Source of the DNA: Sebastes aleutianus
Taxonomy: Eukaryota; Chordata; Actinopteri; Perciformes; Sebastidae
Direction of reading: 5' to 3'
Assembly (NCBI GenBank): GCA_916700875.1
Contig: CAKAKS010000062.1
Coordinates: 20,530,126-20,594,125 of the forward strand
Length of the DNA stretch: 64,000 bases
Every line of letters begins with the position of its first letter. Position 1 is the stretch's first letter. Under the pieces are notes generated by a model that was not told the origin of the DNA, made no database searches, and saw only the letters and a program-made list of their open reading frames with translations. This document shows, in pieces, positions 30,137-41,100 of the stretch. A program made the translations under genes and the position numbers.

Positions 30137-33100
30137 GTGAGGAGAAATGATATACTGCATAGACTTGATCAGCATTTCTTAAATAAGGACACCGTTTGGT
30201 TAACCCAGGGGTCAGCAACATGTGGCTCTTTAGCTCCTCTCCAGTGGCTCCCTGTGGATTTAAAAAAATGGAAATGAATAACTGTTTTTTTTTTTTTTTA
30301 CATTTTCATTTTTATTTATCATTGTTGTAGGTCTATGGTAGTATTAGGGCCATACTGAGGAATAAAAATAAATCTGAGATTTCGAGAATAAAGTCCTAAT
30401 ATTACGAAAATAAAGACGTAGGTTTACGTGAAAAAAGTCGTGGTATTATGAGAATAAAGTCATATTATAAAGTAGTAATTTTACGTGTTATTTTCTTTTT
30501 TTCTCGTAAAGTTATGACTTTATTCTTGTAATATTACGACTTTTTCCCCCCTCAATGTGGCCCCCAATCTTTGTCCGTCACTGCATTAGACTAATATACT
30601 ATATACTTAGACTATAAACTGTGTTACCTTCATCACAATAATCAAATGTTTTGTGGCTCCAGACAGATTTTTTATTTATTTTGTTGCCTAAAATGGCTCT
30701 TTTGATAGTAAAGGTTGCTGACCCCTGGGTTAACCATTTTAAACGTGTATATAACACAGGCCTACTTGAAGTTGTAGTTAAACTAGTTCCCAAAATGTCC
30801 ACAGCGTCCGTGTCTCTGCACAATCACTGGCTGTGATCGACGTTTCTCGAGAAAATCCCACCTGAAGCGCCACATGCTTCAGCACAGAGGGGTGAAGCAA
30901 TTCCAGTAAGTCACAACAAGTCCTACTGTTGCTCCTCACAACCACAACTATACGACATCATATTCATTTTTGCTTTTTCTGCAGATGCAAATTTGCAACC
31001 TGCACGCAGAGTTTCATCCACGCAGGAAAGCTGAAGAGACATGTGCGCTACGCCCACGGAGACAAAAACAAGTATTTCAAGGTTTGTTTTAGTACACAAA
31101 TGCATCCACGAGATGGCACTAAAGAGCCACATTATAACAGCATCCTGTTAAAAATCACTGCTCTTAATGTTATATAGCCTCCTGAGACCCAGCCCATTGA
31201 CATGTGTCCTCTGTAGTGGACATTTTGTCCACATGCATATCCTCTTACTCTTTTGACCTACTCTATCAACCCCTGGTGTATTGTAAAGAGGACAGCCTGG
31301 GCTTTCCAGTGATATGGCATGTGTTGTTTTTTTTTAATCAATTTGAATGTATAATTGGTTTAATATCACTATACAGCCATAATCTGTAAATTTTTTTTTT
31401 GTCTTTTCACACTGAAATAGTCCTGTAGTCCACTACAGTGGACAATACAAATCAAGTTTAACAAGCCTAAATTGTTAAGATTTTCCTTTAACTCTAAATA
31501 GGAAGGAAATCACAAAAAAGTAGTAATTGGAAGACACTTTTTTTTAACTCGGTTCCCAGGAGGATAGTCAGTTTTCAAGTCTTTTGTGTCATTTTTAACC
31601 TCTTGAATTGTTCCCCCTCCACAGTGTAACCAGCCAAACTGCTCATTGACCTTCAAAAAACGCAGAGTGTTTAAACTGCACGTCCAGGAGCATGGAGTGC
31701 CTGCTAAGTCCAAGTATGTCTGTAGTACATCATTACATTGTTGTGGTATAAAACCAGACTCTGTGTCCTGGTGAGTTAATGAAATGCCCGAGACCTTGAG
31801 CCTGTTAAGGATTATGCACTTGCCATTTTAATTAATCAGATCTTTGATGCCTTGAGTACATGGCTCTAGCAGAGATAAATGCTTGGTTACAGGCTGAGAG
31901 GGTGTGGTCCCAGTTGACTTAGTTAAATTTATTTTTACCTCTGCCCGTCCCCGCTGGGGCACATAGATGTTCGAAGGACGGATGCGTTGCCACGTTTGAC
32001 TCCCATATTGCCCGCAAAGCCCATGAGAAGACGCATGCAGGTTGGTCTATTTCAATCTTAGTGGGGGGGTCCTTTCATCTTCCATCCCCGTTAAAATGAT
32101 TTTAATTAAAAAGGGGTTGTGGCTGCATTTGCATGTAACCTTTTTTTTAGCATCTTTCAGGACACATGTATGGTATATGGTTCCTCAAAGAGAGCCAACT
32201 GGTGACAATCCTTTGATTTCCTGATACTCACCGGCCTTGTTTGGTCCCCGCAGGTTACCGCTGCCCTCATGCTAACTGCCAGGTGTTGGAGCACACCTGG
32301 GGAAAACTTCAGAAGCACATGGCCAAACATCCAGGTAAACATGTTGTGGTTATAGTACAAAGGTCTTATCTATCCCAAATCTTGTTTTTCACATATTTTT
32401 AAAATGCGTTGCAGTCACGTTCACATGCCAAGTGTGTAAGAAGGTGTTTAAGAAAGCGGACGCTCTGCGGAGGCACAAACGGATCCACGCGTCCCATAAG
32501 CCCGTGCTGGTTTGTCCCAGGGACGACTGCCAGGCCTACTTCTCCACGACCTTTAACCTGCAGCACCACATCCGCAAGGTGCACCTCGAGCTCCTCAAAT
32601 ATAGATGCTCCTTCCCCGACTGCCCGCGCATGTTTGCTATGCGGGTAAGTAACATGTCTTCCATTACTGGTCCTTGTGAGGATATCAGAAATGTTTTTCT
32701 TTGCATTCAAAGATCTTAAATTCCCATGAGTAATTTGCGTCATGTAGATTTGCCATTTTAATAAACAGTATTAGTATTCCAACTCTGACACTGTTAAGCC
32801 AAGAAAATAAATACAATTTCTGACAATGCTTTGTTCTATTACACAGGAGAGTATGACCAGACACCTGCTGCGCCATGACCCGAGCGCCACCATTCTGAAG
32901 GTAAGTCTGACGTCCATATATCCAACAGTGCAAGTGTGTGGACTAAAGCATCACACAGCAGTGAGCTCTAAAGCTATCTGGCCAGGGGACTATTGATTTT
33001 GGATTTCTCTTTAAAGCCGTTGATATTCGACTTCTCTGTTCTTCTTGCCAACTGAAGCTTGAGAGAGTCGAGAGGCTTACATGACGTCCAGGCATATCAA

Positions 33101-33442
33101 ATTTCTATTTTCGAACGATATAGGTGGCATCTAACTTCCAAAGCTTCTCTTCCTAAATTGTTTTATCTTTCCCAACAGAAACGTCAGCGGCCTAAGAAGT
33201 CCTGGCAGAAGCGTCTGGACGGACACCATCTGCCCGCTGTGGAGGAAAACTTGCGCGGCCTCTTCGCCCTGCGCATGCGGATCTCCCGACGCGCCAAAGT
33301 GGAAACCAACCTCGCGGGCCTCTTCAATGAACGCAAGATCCCTCATTATGTTGACCCAGAAGTCAACCTGCGCAATCTGTTTGGTATCAAACAGCCTCGC
33401 ATTTTAGAGGAGAAGCCTGAGGTCGCACCACTAAAAGGTTAA
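30002..33442 (+). CDS. nine-zinc-finger TFIIIA / p43-type 5S RNA-binding protein (whole gene, exons 1-9)
   Basis: TFIIIA binds the internal control region of 5S rRNA genes to recruit RNA polymerase III, and also binds 5S RNA. Its relative 42S p43 stores 5S RNA in oocytes. Nine exons give 374 residues, close to TFIIIA length (about 365). Nine C2H2 fingers follow each other from residue 19 to about 284. Finger 7 alone has the short CX2C spacing, as in TFIIIA, and finger 6 keeps a TW pair where TFIIIA finger 6 has its 5S-RNA-contacting TWT. After the fingers come a basic KRQRPKK and three NLxxLF motifs. Finger 1 starts without the usual TFIIIA leader and its linker is TGARP rather than TGEKP. 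I favour a diverged gtf3a paralogue or p43 (thesaurin b) type gene and leave the symbol open. Head-to-head with adam11. Confidence 0.85.
30206..30727. mobile_element. hAT-type MITE in TFIIIA-like intron 1, with 8-bp target duplication
   Basis: Inverted ends CAGGGGTCAGCAAC and GTTGCTGACCCCTG bound 522 bases with no coding frame. The 8-base flank GGTTAACC is present exactly at 30198-30205 and 30728-30735. The inside (30380-30545) is rich in repeated taaagtc / attacga motifs that partly mirror each other. Confidence 0.9.
30805..30905 (+). CDS. TFIIIA-like exon 2: finger 2
   Basis: Residues 46-78. Acceptor aatgtccacag/CGTCCG, donor TTCCA/gtaagt. Finger CTITGCDRRFSRKSHLKRHM then LQH, followed by RGVKQF. 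Not visible as a long open frame because upstream stops break it. Phase 0 in, 2 out. Confidence 0.93.
30985..31081 (+). CDS. TFIIIA-like exon 3: finger 3
   Basis: Residues 79-111: CKFATCTQSFIHAGKLKRHV then RYAH, with the linker GDKNKYFK. Acceptor ttttctgcag/ATGCAA, donor TTCAAG/gtttgt. Phase 2 in, 0 out. Confidence 0.94.
31625..31713 (+). CDS. TFIIIA-like exon 4: finger 4
   Basis: Residues 112-140: CNQPNCSLTFKKRRVFKLHV then QEH, linker GVPAKSK. Acceptor cccctccacag/TGTAAC, donor TCCAA/gtatgt. Phase 0 in, 2 out. Confidence 0.94.
31967..32040 (+). CDS. TFIIIA-like exon 5: finger 5
   Basis: Residues 141-165: CSKDGCVATFDSHIARKAHE then KTH. Acceptor gggcacatag/ATGTTC has a weak pyrimidine tract, but the phase and finger spacing are exact. 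Donor CATGCAG/gttggt. Confidence 0.92.
32254..32334 (+). CDS. TFIIIA-like exon 6: finger 6
   Basis: Residues 166-192: CPHANCQVLEHTWGKLQKHM then AKH. The TW pair sits where TFIIIA finger 6 contacts 5S RNA loop A, and the usual aromatic core residue is replaced by L-E. Acceptor ggtccccgcag/GTTACC, donor CATCCAG/gtaaac. Confidence 0.94.
32415..32644 (+). CDS. TFIIIA-like exon 7: fingers 7, 8 and most of 9
   Basis: Residues 193-269. Finger 7 has CX2C spacing (CQVCKKVFKKADALRRHKRI), finger 8 is CPRDDCQAYFSTTFNLQHHI, and finger 9 begins CSFPDCPRMFAMR and is completed in exon 8. Acceptor tgcgttgcag/TCACGT, donor ATGCGG/gtaagt. Confidence 0.96.
32847..32900 (+). CDS. TFIIIA-like exon 8: end of finger 9
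   Basis: Residues 270-287, 18 whole codons: ESMTRHLLRHDPSATILK supplies the two histidines of finger 9. Acceptor attacacag/GAGAGT, donor CTGAAG/gtaagt. Confidence 0.94.
33179..33442 (+). CDS. TFIIIA-like exon 9: basic region and three NLxxLF motifs
   Basis: Residues 288-374, ending TAA at 33440-33442. Begins KRQRPKKSWQKRLDG, a likely nuclear-localisation stretch. ENLRGLF (311-316 core), TNLAGLF (331-336) and VNLRNLF (350-355) then repeat at 19-20 residue spacing. Acceptor tttcccaacag/AAACGT. A donor-like AAAG/gttaaa at 33437 would replace the TAA with a further exon at 35509. Confidence 0.92.
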   Translation, partial: KRQRPKKSWQKRLDGHHLPAVEENLRGLFALRMRISRRAKVETNLAGLFNERKIPHYVDPEVNLRNLFGIKQPRILEEKPEVAPLKG

Positions 33443-33765
33443 ATAAAAATCCATGTAGTCCAGCAGCACATTTTGACTGTTAAGTTTGAACTTCCTGAAA
33501 TCTGTGCAGTTTAAGTTGGACTGTTTTTCTTTAACTTTTGATAAATTGGGTCTCTTTGGTTGAGTTTAATGTAGCTGCCATACATTAAGATATTTGAAAG
33601 TAATTATTTGAATGTAACTTGACACATTGATGAAGATGTCAAGCTTTTGAGAATTTCCAAGATTGAATTCCAGCTCTTGAAGACAACAAGTCTTAATTGA
33701 AATGCTTATTTTGTAACATGACATTTGTTGACCCAATAAAATGATTTACATTTTGATCACAGTGG
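33443..33765 (+). other. 3' UTR of the TFIIIA-like short form with AATAAA
   Basis: A consensus AATAAA lies at 33735-33740, about 295 bases after the TAA, followed by T-rich and GT-rich sequence near 33760-33785. This fits cleavage around 33755-33765. Confidence 0.65.
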
Positions 33766-33769
33766 CATC

Positions 33770-35460
33770 TTAATGTTGTTTGACCTTCATTTGAGTGTTT
33801 AGATGAACAGTGCTGGAGGTCTGCCCATCAGTAGCAGCTGCTGGAGAGGTATCATCTCCAGGACTAAGAGACTTGTTTGCTCAGTCTCATTTCATTGCAA
33901 TGCAAAGACACATCTCATTGTAGGCAGAGTCAAACAGCTGCTCTCCTCCAGCATCTATCTATTGTGCTTGCTTTGGCTTCACATATTGGTTGACATTTGC
34001 CGAACACATTGGAGCTCATTAAATATGGACAAAAGGACTTGCACATGAGTAAGAGCTGAGTCATAAAGCATGTCACTTTTGGGGGTGGATGAGACTTTTG
34101 AATACAAAGTAGACGAGTATCAGCTGTCAAATCTGTTCAACTGAGGTTAAGCTGTTGCAGTTTACATTCTGGTCTCATGAACAATTTAAGCACTCCGGTT
34201 AGTCTAATGGTCTTTCTAGGTTTGCAGGAGAGCTGCACCTATTTTCAGGATCAACTATCCATGTTCTCCATTAGTTGTTTATGGTGGGTTTCTGTGTTTT
34301 GTTGGTTGGTAGTGATAGGTAAAGGAAAGGTATTCAAATCCTTTACATAAGTAAAAGTAATACCACTCTGTAAAAATACATAAGTAGCTTAAGTATAAAA
34401 GTAAGAGTAGCCATGAGCAGGCAAAATGGCTCTGTCAGAGCTCTGTTATATATTACACCATTTGATGCATTGCTTTTGTAGTGGCAGCTTGTTATAAACC
34501 TTCCTCCTCACTTGCAGGATGTAAAGGGTTCTGACTCATGTAGACTACCATGTATGCCACTATCGTACATTTCAGAGGGAAATATTTTATAGACTTATTT
34601 GACAGCTTTAGTTACTAACTTTACAATACCCAATAGTATATGAAAAAGCTAAAATCAGATTCACTCATGTAAACTACAACATGAAAATGCTGTTTACATA
34701 GTAAAGCTATAAGAGCCATGTTGTATTATTTACAGTTTACAGTATTTCTCATTTCAGAAGTGCATTGTGTTATGCCATGGGAAATGTTTGATATGCATTA
34801 AAATGAAGGTAATTAGTCATGTTGTAGAATGGGCTTTAATGCATTTTAACTCCTTGATGTGTGTTTTAGCCTAGTAAGACATGTGCTCCTCTAGTCTGTC
34901 CTCTTATTGGACAATTTGGGTGTGATTAGTGCAAGTTAGGCTTCAATAGAGCAGGATGGGGAGCAACAATTTCTGACTCAACATAGTGGCAATTCCAATT
35001 CCTCTGAAAATAAATACAGTCAATCTGCGGAATTGGTCAGTTTTTGATTGTCCATCATTGCAGATGGATATATTTTTTGTTTATTTTTCTTTTTGTGGAA
35101 TAAACTACTTTCACTCACAATACAAGCCTCATCACTGGAGAGCTGACCAAGGACGCTAAGTGTCTGTAAAAGGCAAGTGGAAGTGGACATGGTAGTCCAC
35201 ATGAGTCAGAAATGGCGAGGGAGGTTTATAACATGCTGCCACTTTGTTGACTCAGAAAGCAAAAAAAGGAGTTGATGTTAGCTTAGTTTAGCCATTAAAA
35301 ACAGGAAGTAGTAATAACGTTACGCAGACGTTTGAATATCTTAATGTTACAGGTTGAACACGGGACAACTAAATATCCACACATTATAAGGATTAATAGT
35401 AACATTACAGTATAAAAGGCTGTGTTCTGATGGTAGTTAAATGGTTAAACATCGACACTA
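33770..35460. other. no gene seen
   Basis: Downstream of exon 9, intronic if exon 10 is real. Ordinary AT-rich DNA, with no repeat ends or exon-like signals identified. Confidence 0.4.
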
Positions 35461-35508
35461 AAGATGACATCCACCTCTCTCCTTCTTCGTCTGTCTAATT
35501 ACTGGCAG

Positions 35509-35597
35509 GCACCGAGGAGGTGAACGGGTCAAAAGGAACACATAATGGCACCGTAGAAGAAGAAGACACAGAGGAGGTAGAGGTTGTCAATGCTTGA
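35509..35597 (+). CDS. candidate TFIIIA-like exon 10: acidic tail
   Basis: The acceptor has a strong pyrimidine tract (ctctctccttcttcgtctgt, ending ctggcag) before GCACCG. The open frame reads TEEVNGSKGTHNGTVEEEDT then EEVEVVNA and stops at TGA 35595-35597. It needs one base from the previous exon, which the exon 9 donor AAAG/gttaaa supplies, making KGTEEVN. The total would be 402 residues. The donor is non-ideal and the intron is about 2 kb. Alternatively this is a chance open stretch. Confidence 0.5.
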
Positions 35598-35699
35598 CCT
35601 TTATAAGTTTAACACAAACATTTTATAATGTTGAAGGCCTTCCTGGAAAGGTAGGCCTATTAACTATATTCTGATAGATTTAGTGTAATTATATGACGA

Positions 35700-35985
35700 A
35701 TAGGTTGTAGTACATATGACCTGGTTACATAAAAAAAAAGCCAGAAAATGGTGAAAAATGTTCCAGGTGACATCTACAAATGTCTTGTTTACCAACAGAT
35801 CAAATCACAGATAATCTGTTTACAATGATATGAGAGAAACAGAAAATCATCACTGGTCAGATCTTTTTTTTTTTTTTTTTTTTTTGTAGTTTTTGCTTGA
35901 AATGATTAATCAGCTATCCAAATTGTTTCCATTTAATTTTCTGTAATCGACTAATTGATTAATCGAATAATCCTAGCAACTTTAG
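35700..35985. repeat. family C-like fragment
   Basis: gccagaaaatggtgaaaaat, gtcttgtttaccaacagatc and taatcgactaattgattaat resemble an inverted, diverged copy of family C (15373-15731). It contains a run of about 20 T near 35866. Confidence 0.5.
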
Positions 35986-36004
35986 TTTGCAGTCAGGATT
36001 GAAC

Positions 36005-36785
36005 ATTAAAGGGACTGTTTGTAACTTCTTACACGCATAAATCAATCCTGGTCGGTGTCCCATGCGCGCTCGCGTGTGGCTACGCTGTTCAGACAAGACT
36101 CCAACACAAACTACACGGAAGCACCAAAACCGAAAAGTTATATCCAGTGAAGCCTGTCTTGCAAAAAAGTGTTGGGCGCGGTCGGAGGACACGGGGAAGA
36201 CCGTAGCTTTGGTCTCCAGGGCCGGAGTCGCTGCTGTACTCTGCTCCTCTGCTCCTCTGCCTGCTTGCCTTCACTCACAGTTCGCTCCACCTCACGTGTA
36301 TGCGCGCTCACTACACACTGCAGAAGAGTTAGTTTAGCTCTGAGAATATCTAGTGAATGTACAGTGGACGTTTGTGCAGAAATAAATGCTGCAGCTCCTC
36401 CAGACCAACAGAGGTTTCCCCTGTCTTGTGAAGTGACAGGGCTCCGCAGCGAGAAACGTTATCGTCTCCGACCAAAACTACGGTGTCTCCCCTGTTTCCT
36501 CTGGCCGCGGTCGGGAGGCTGAGGCAGGAAAAGCCAACACTAGGATCAGCATTGATTCATGGAGAGACCTTCGTATGGTCAGCTAACATTACTACCAAGC
36601 AGGTGAAATATAGAGTGATATTGTGGTTTTAGCTGACGTGTGTCGCCTCACTGTTTTGAGCGATGCTCGTTCATGTCTATGTAGAGCGAGCACAAGTGCG
36701 AGCCCGACGCTGACTTTCGTTGACTTATCGGCCACAGGTATCGCTGTTAACAAGCATTTCTGATTCTTACAAACAGTCCCTTTAA
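36005..36785. mobile_element. family E MITE, complete copy
   Basis: Ends TTAAAGGGACTGTTTGTAAC and ttacaaacagtcccttta are near-perfect inverted repeats around 740 bases. The inside matches the nested copy at 25859-26600 in opposite orientation (for example cattcactagatattctcag against its inverse). The overlapping open frames on both strands have no transposase motifs. Confidence 0.85.
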
Positions 36786-37728
36786 ACAAGCTTGTAAGAG
36801 TAGGCATGATGCGTCACATTTTGCTGCCGTTTAGATTAGTGTAGAGCTGTTATTCGATTAAAATGGTCATTGTTGTGGCTTTGCAGCCTCAGGCGACCTT
36901 CCTTCCTTCCTTTCTTTCTTCCTTCACTAGCTGCTGCTCTGCCGCTTTTAGTACCATGCATTAACCTATCCTACAACAGCTGACCTCTGTCGAAATGGAG
37001 GGTCTGCACACAGCTTCACACAACAGAAACACATGCCTCAACAGCCGGCAGTGTCTGTTACATCCATAACTATATTGCCTGTAGTTATTCTACTTCTCAT
37101 TCCTTTGTAAAAAAAATGTCAAAAGCGCAGACAAAAGCATCAATCAGACACAGAGTGCCTCTTAAGATCGTGACAGTGCGTTGGATGTGTAGCACGGCTT
37201 TCAAAGTCAACACTTTCAGCTGAGCAGGAAGTTAAAATGATGGTGTTGTTTCTATTGTGAGACGACACAGTAAATAAGCTTAAATCTTTGTTCTGTTCCT
37301 TGTCTTGTTTTTTCAGAATAAACGAGACTGTGTTTTTGCAGGTGTTCAGCAGGTGTGGAAAGTGATTAAATGTTCCTTGTTGACTGCAGAGTTGTTTTTC
37401 CACTGAAGTCCCATAAGAGCGATGATGCTGCCTGGTGTCATAGAGGCCGAGCACTGGAGTCGCACCAGTAACACTATCAAACTGAATCACACACAACCCT
37501 CATCGTCACCCTCTGACTCTCTGGAAAGGCCAATTATCCACATAGTGAGCATGACCTTTGCTGTGACATGTCGAGCTTGATTTTTGCAACATGTGCATCA
37601 CAAAGGAGAAGTCACAACAATGCCATCGCAGCATGGGGGAGACTGGGACACTCATTACACATTCATGATTGCCTGATTAGCTCTGAGAACACATTTAACA
37701 GATAAATGATGGATTGAAGAGAGAGAGA

Positions 37729-38192
37729 TGGTGCCTTCAAATGGGATCGTGTTTATCGTGTTCACGAGATGAGTCCATATGAACGCCCCCCTCATGTCGT
37801 ATTCACGACCTCGTAAGTAGAACATTTCTGAAAGCTCCAAGTTCACGAGTTGTGACGTGTTTGTTGATGTTGTCAGAAATGGCGGAAGTTAATTTTTTGG
37901 TACATAAGTGAATATATTGTAATTTTAGTCGTATATTGTTTTTCTTTGTAATTTTATAATATGTCTGAGGAAAATGTTGATATTCCCAACGATCTCTTCT
38001 TTTTCCTCTGTCATTATGCATTTGCATTTCCTGCATTATGTTACCCACTTGCTAGCTTTCTAGACGCCGACAGTAACATTTATATTGCCGTTGCTTAGCA
38101 GCGGTGTTCTCACGACTTAACCACTTGAACGACAAGCATATTGTGTACACGACTTTAAACAACAGCTCACAATTTTCATTTGAAGGCACCAA
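37729..38192. mobile_element. MITE, family F, copy 1
   Basis: Ends tggtgccttcaaatgggatc and cattttcatttgaaggcacc are inverted. The core includes gtgacgtgtttgttgatgtt. A partner in inverted orientation, truncated on one side, is at 59090-59441. Confidence 0.75.
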
Positions 38193-38194
38193 GA

Positions 38195-41100
38195 GAGAGA
38201 AAGAGTAGTTTTGTGTGGCCCTATGGAAAGAGGAAGTCAATAAGTTATAGTGACAGGGAAAATGAAGTTTTTATTTCCTGGAGATATGACACGTCTTTAT
38301 TTATTCATTCTTTTATACATGTTTTTAATAATCATCATTTTATTTTCATCAAACTGCACTATACTTTGATCCCGACTCACAACAGTCTCATGTTTGTGGG
38401 GAAAAAATCTCGCATTTCTAATCAAATGTGAGCTTTTTTGTTCACTCCTGTGTTCTAGACTAAAGTTTGACTGGGTTGGAAGGTTCAATGCAAATCTCAA
38501 GCTGCCCTGCAAATCAACGGTGGACATCTGGGATCTGCCAAAGCTGAAATGGGTTTTGGCTGCTGATGTTGGCATTTTATCTACAGGAAGGGATAATTAG
38601 TTTCTGAAATAAAATACTCAGTAATGTACAGACTTTATGCAAAGGGTCACACTTTGTCTCAATGTGCTGGTGGCTCCAAAAAGCAGCAGAAGAGAAGTGA
38701 TTCATGTTGACAATTAAAGTATATTAACATAAATCCGACCATTGCAGCTTCGAGTGCAGGTGGTATACATTTCCCTGGTTGTTTTTGCCCACTCGAAGGG
38801 GAAAAAATGCACCAATAAAACACTTGAAGCACCTTGATTCTGTTGTGACGACAGCTTCTCAATAAAAATTGCCTCGACCTGCAGGGACAAGTGCTCACTG
38901 AGTGGCTCCACAAGCTACAAAATTGTCCAACTAATGTCTTCACTACAGTAAATAACAGCACTTTTTGCTTTCAACCACTAACACAACAACACCAGAGCTC
39001 TATCTCTGTAATACTTTTACACATCTGCCAGGAAACAATGTAGATGGTTTGTTCTTTGTTATAATCCAACTGCAAACACTGCATTGCATTATTTGTCAGA
39101 CGCTTTTGTGCAAACTAGTCAAAATAACTGCATCAATCTCCATAGGAACAATAGCTAGAAGTCATAAAAGATTTAAGTGCATTCCTCCTAAAGAAACAAC
39201 TTAGAGGACATGTTTTTATTATAGTAGCGCTAATAAATATTACATCTCTGAGGCTTTTAGGTGCTAATACAACTCTAGTTCTGAGATCATTTCTAAGGTG
39301 TTCCTGTTTTTTCACCCTTTTGCTAATAAAGTCGTGTCCTTTATTCCACAGGGGACACTTTTCTAATTTGAGTAGTAGCCCACATTTCTCTTTTCATTCA
39401 CAGAACATACAGGGTAAGAAAATCAGGCTGTCGCAGCAGGAGAAAAACGTTGCTTGAGAAAATCCCGAAACAAGGAGATAAATCGAAGTAGGTTAACCAT
39501 ACAGTCGTCATGCCCTGATTTAGCATGCCTCCTCCAGAATAGATGACCCAAAACCTCTTCTCCCCTCCCTTTTCTCCCTTTTCCCATGGCCCTGTTTGAA
39601 GAGGGCTTTTCGTAGCTGTAACACGACTGCACGCCTGCTAAACTGACGGGATTAACAAAATAAAGCATAAGATAAGGAGCCTTCTGCACAGGTGTAAACA
39701 TGCTCAGCTCCTCTGCCTGCAGCACTGCAGCTCTTCGGCAAATTACATAAGGGAGCTTAAAAATCTGATGTGCCAAAAATAAACCAAATAACCAAAGGTC
39801 CGAATATATGTTAATTTGTGAGTGTGGAAAATCATTTATTGCATAAGAATATATCAATATATGAATGAGCAAGTTTAATAATCACTTGATAATCATCTTT
39901 TATGTAATAAAGCATCTATTTTGAATCAATTTTTAAAAAGATAATGGTGTCCGGAACTGAGATGCTCGAAGGAAAGTATCGCATCATTGTGGAAAAATAC
40001 TTTAACGATGGAAACAATGGAAGCAGGAATTGGTGGAAGCCGCCTAGAATTTGGAAACATTGGTTTCTTGCTTAGCAGTCATTTTAAAAAGAAATAACGA
40101 TAGGAGGGCACCTGTTGTAAACCCCAGAAAAGGTGGGACCAAACTAAAGCATAAAAGCTGGAGCACCATAGAGGTGCTTCAGTCTGCTCTCGAGACCAGC
40201 CAATACATTCTCATTCCAACTCGTCACATACTGATGCTTTGTCAGACCCCTTGGTGTCACGCTTTTTGGTTGCATTAAACACATGCTTAATGTTGCGAAT
40301 TAAACAAAAACGCTTGCTTAGGTTTAGGCAATAAAACCACTATAGTTAGGATTAGGAAAACAACATGGTTGGGCTTAAAAGTACTACGTTTGTACAATGA
40401 AAATGACACTGAACGTTGTGAACAGTGGACACGAATGAACAGCTGATTGTAATGTGACGCACAGGACACGAGCAGCGGTCTCCTGGATGAAAGCCTTATG
40501 TTTGTTGGACCTATCCTTCTTTCGCTCTTAAAGCTACGTCACCACACTCCGGTTCACGTTCCCTGAGCGTTTGATATTGACACGGATGGGTTTTGTTGTT
40601 AATGGAAAGCCCGGTGCGTCTCATACCGATGCTAAAGGTTGCCTTAAGCATCCGTATCTAACGCCGACGGGCCGGCCGTGACAAAGCGTCTGTATTTGAT
40701 GCCCTGAGAATGAGAACGGGCTGGACCAGAACTTGGTTTATTGTCTTCTGTTTGATCTGCAGTAAATCTATTCATATCAAATTCTGGAGTCTGTCCTGTT
40801 TTAAAGTTTATCTTTATTGAAGTTATTGAATGATGTGTCTGAGGACCTGAAACCATGTGGCATGGTTGAACATTTAATTATTATGAATATAATAAGTGTT
40901 TTCAGTCCAAAATGGCGGCAGCGGCTGTTGTCAAAAAAACACCAGAGTTTCGTCTCTTTGCTCCTATACTCTTTGTGTTGGCTGTAGTCTTTGCATTCAT
41001 CGCCACAACATTCACCGCCACTAGTAATTTGATGTCAGCTTGGTGTGTCTGTACCTTGACGGATGAAATATCAGCTTTTAACCTCTGAAGCTTTACTGAC

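Noticed and set aside
30346..30560. Array of similar AT-rich units resembling a CRISPR-like repeat
   Set aside because: Units are irregular, no spacers are present, the host is a vertebrate, and the block is internal to a hAT-type MITE.
39423..39872. 149-codon minus-strand frame
   Set aside because: No domain, no splice structure and no neighbouring exons. Ordinary chance length for 64 kb in six frames.
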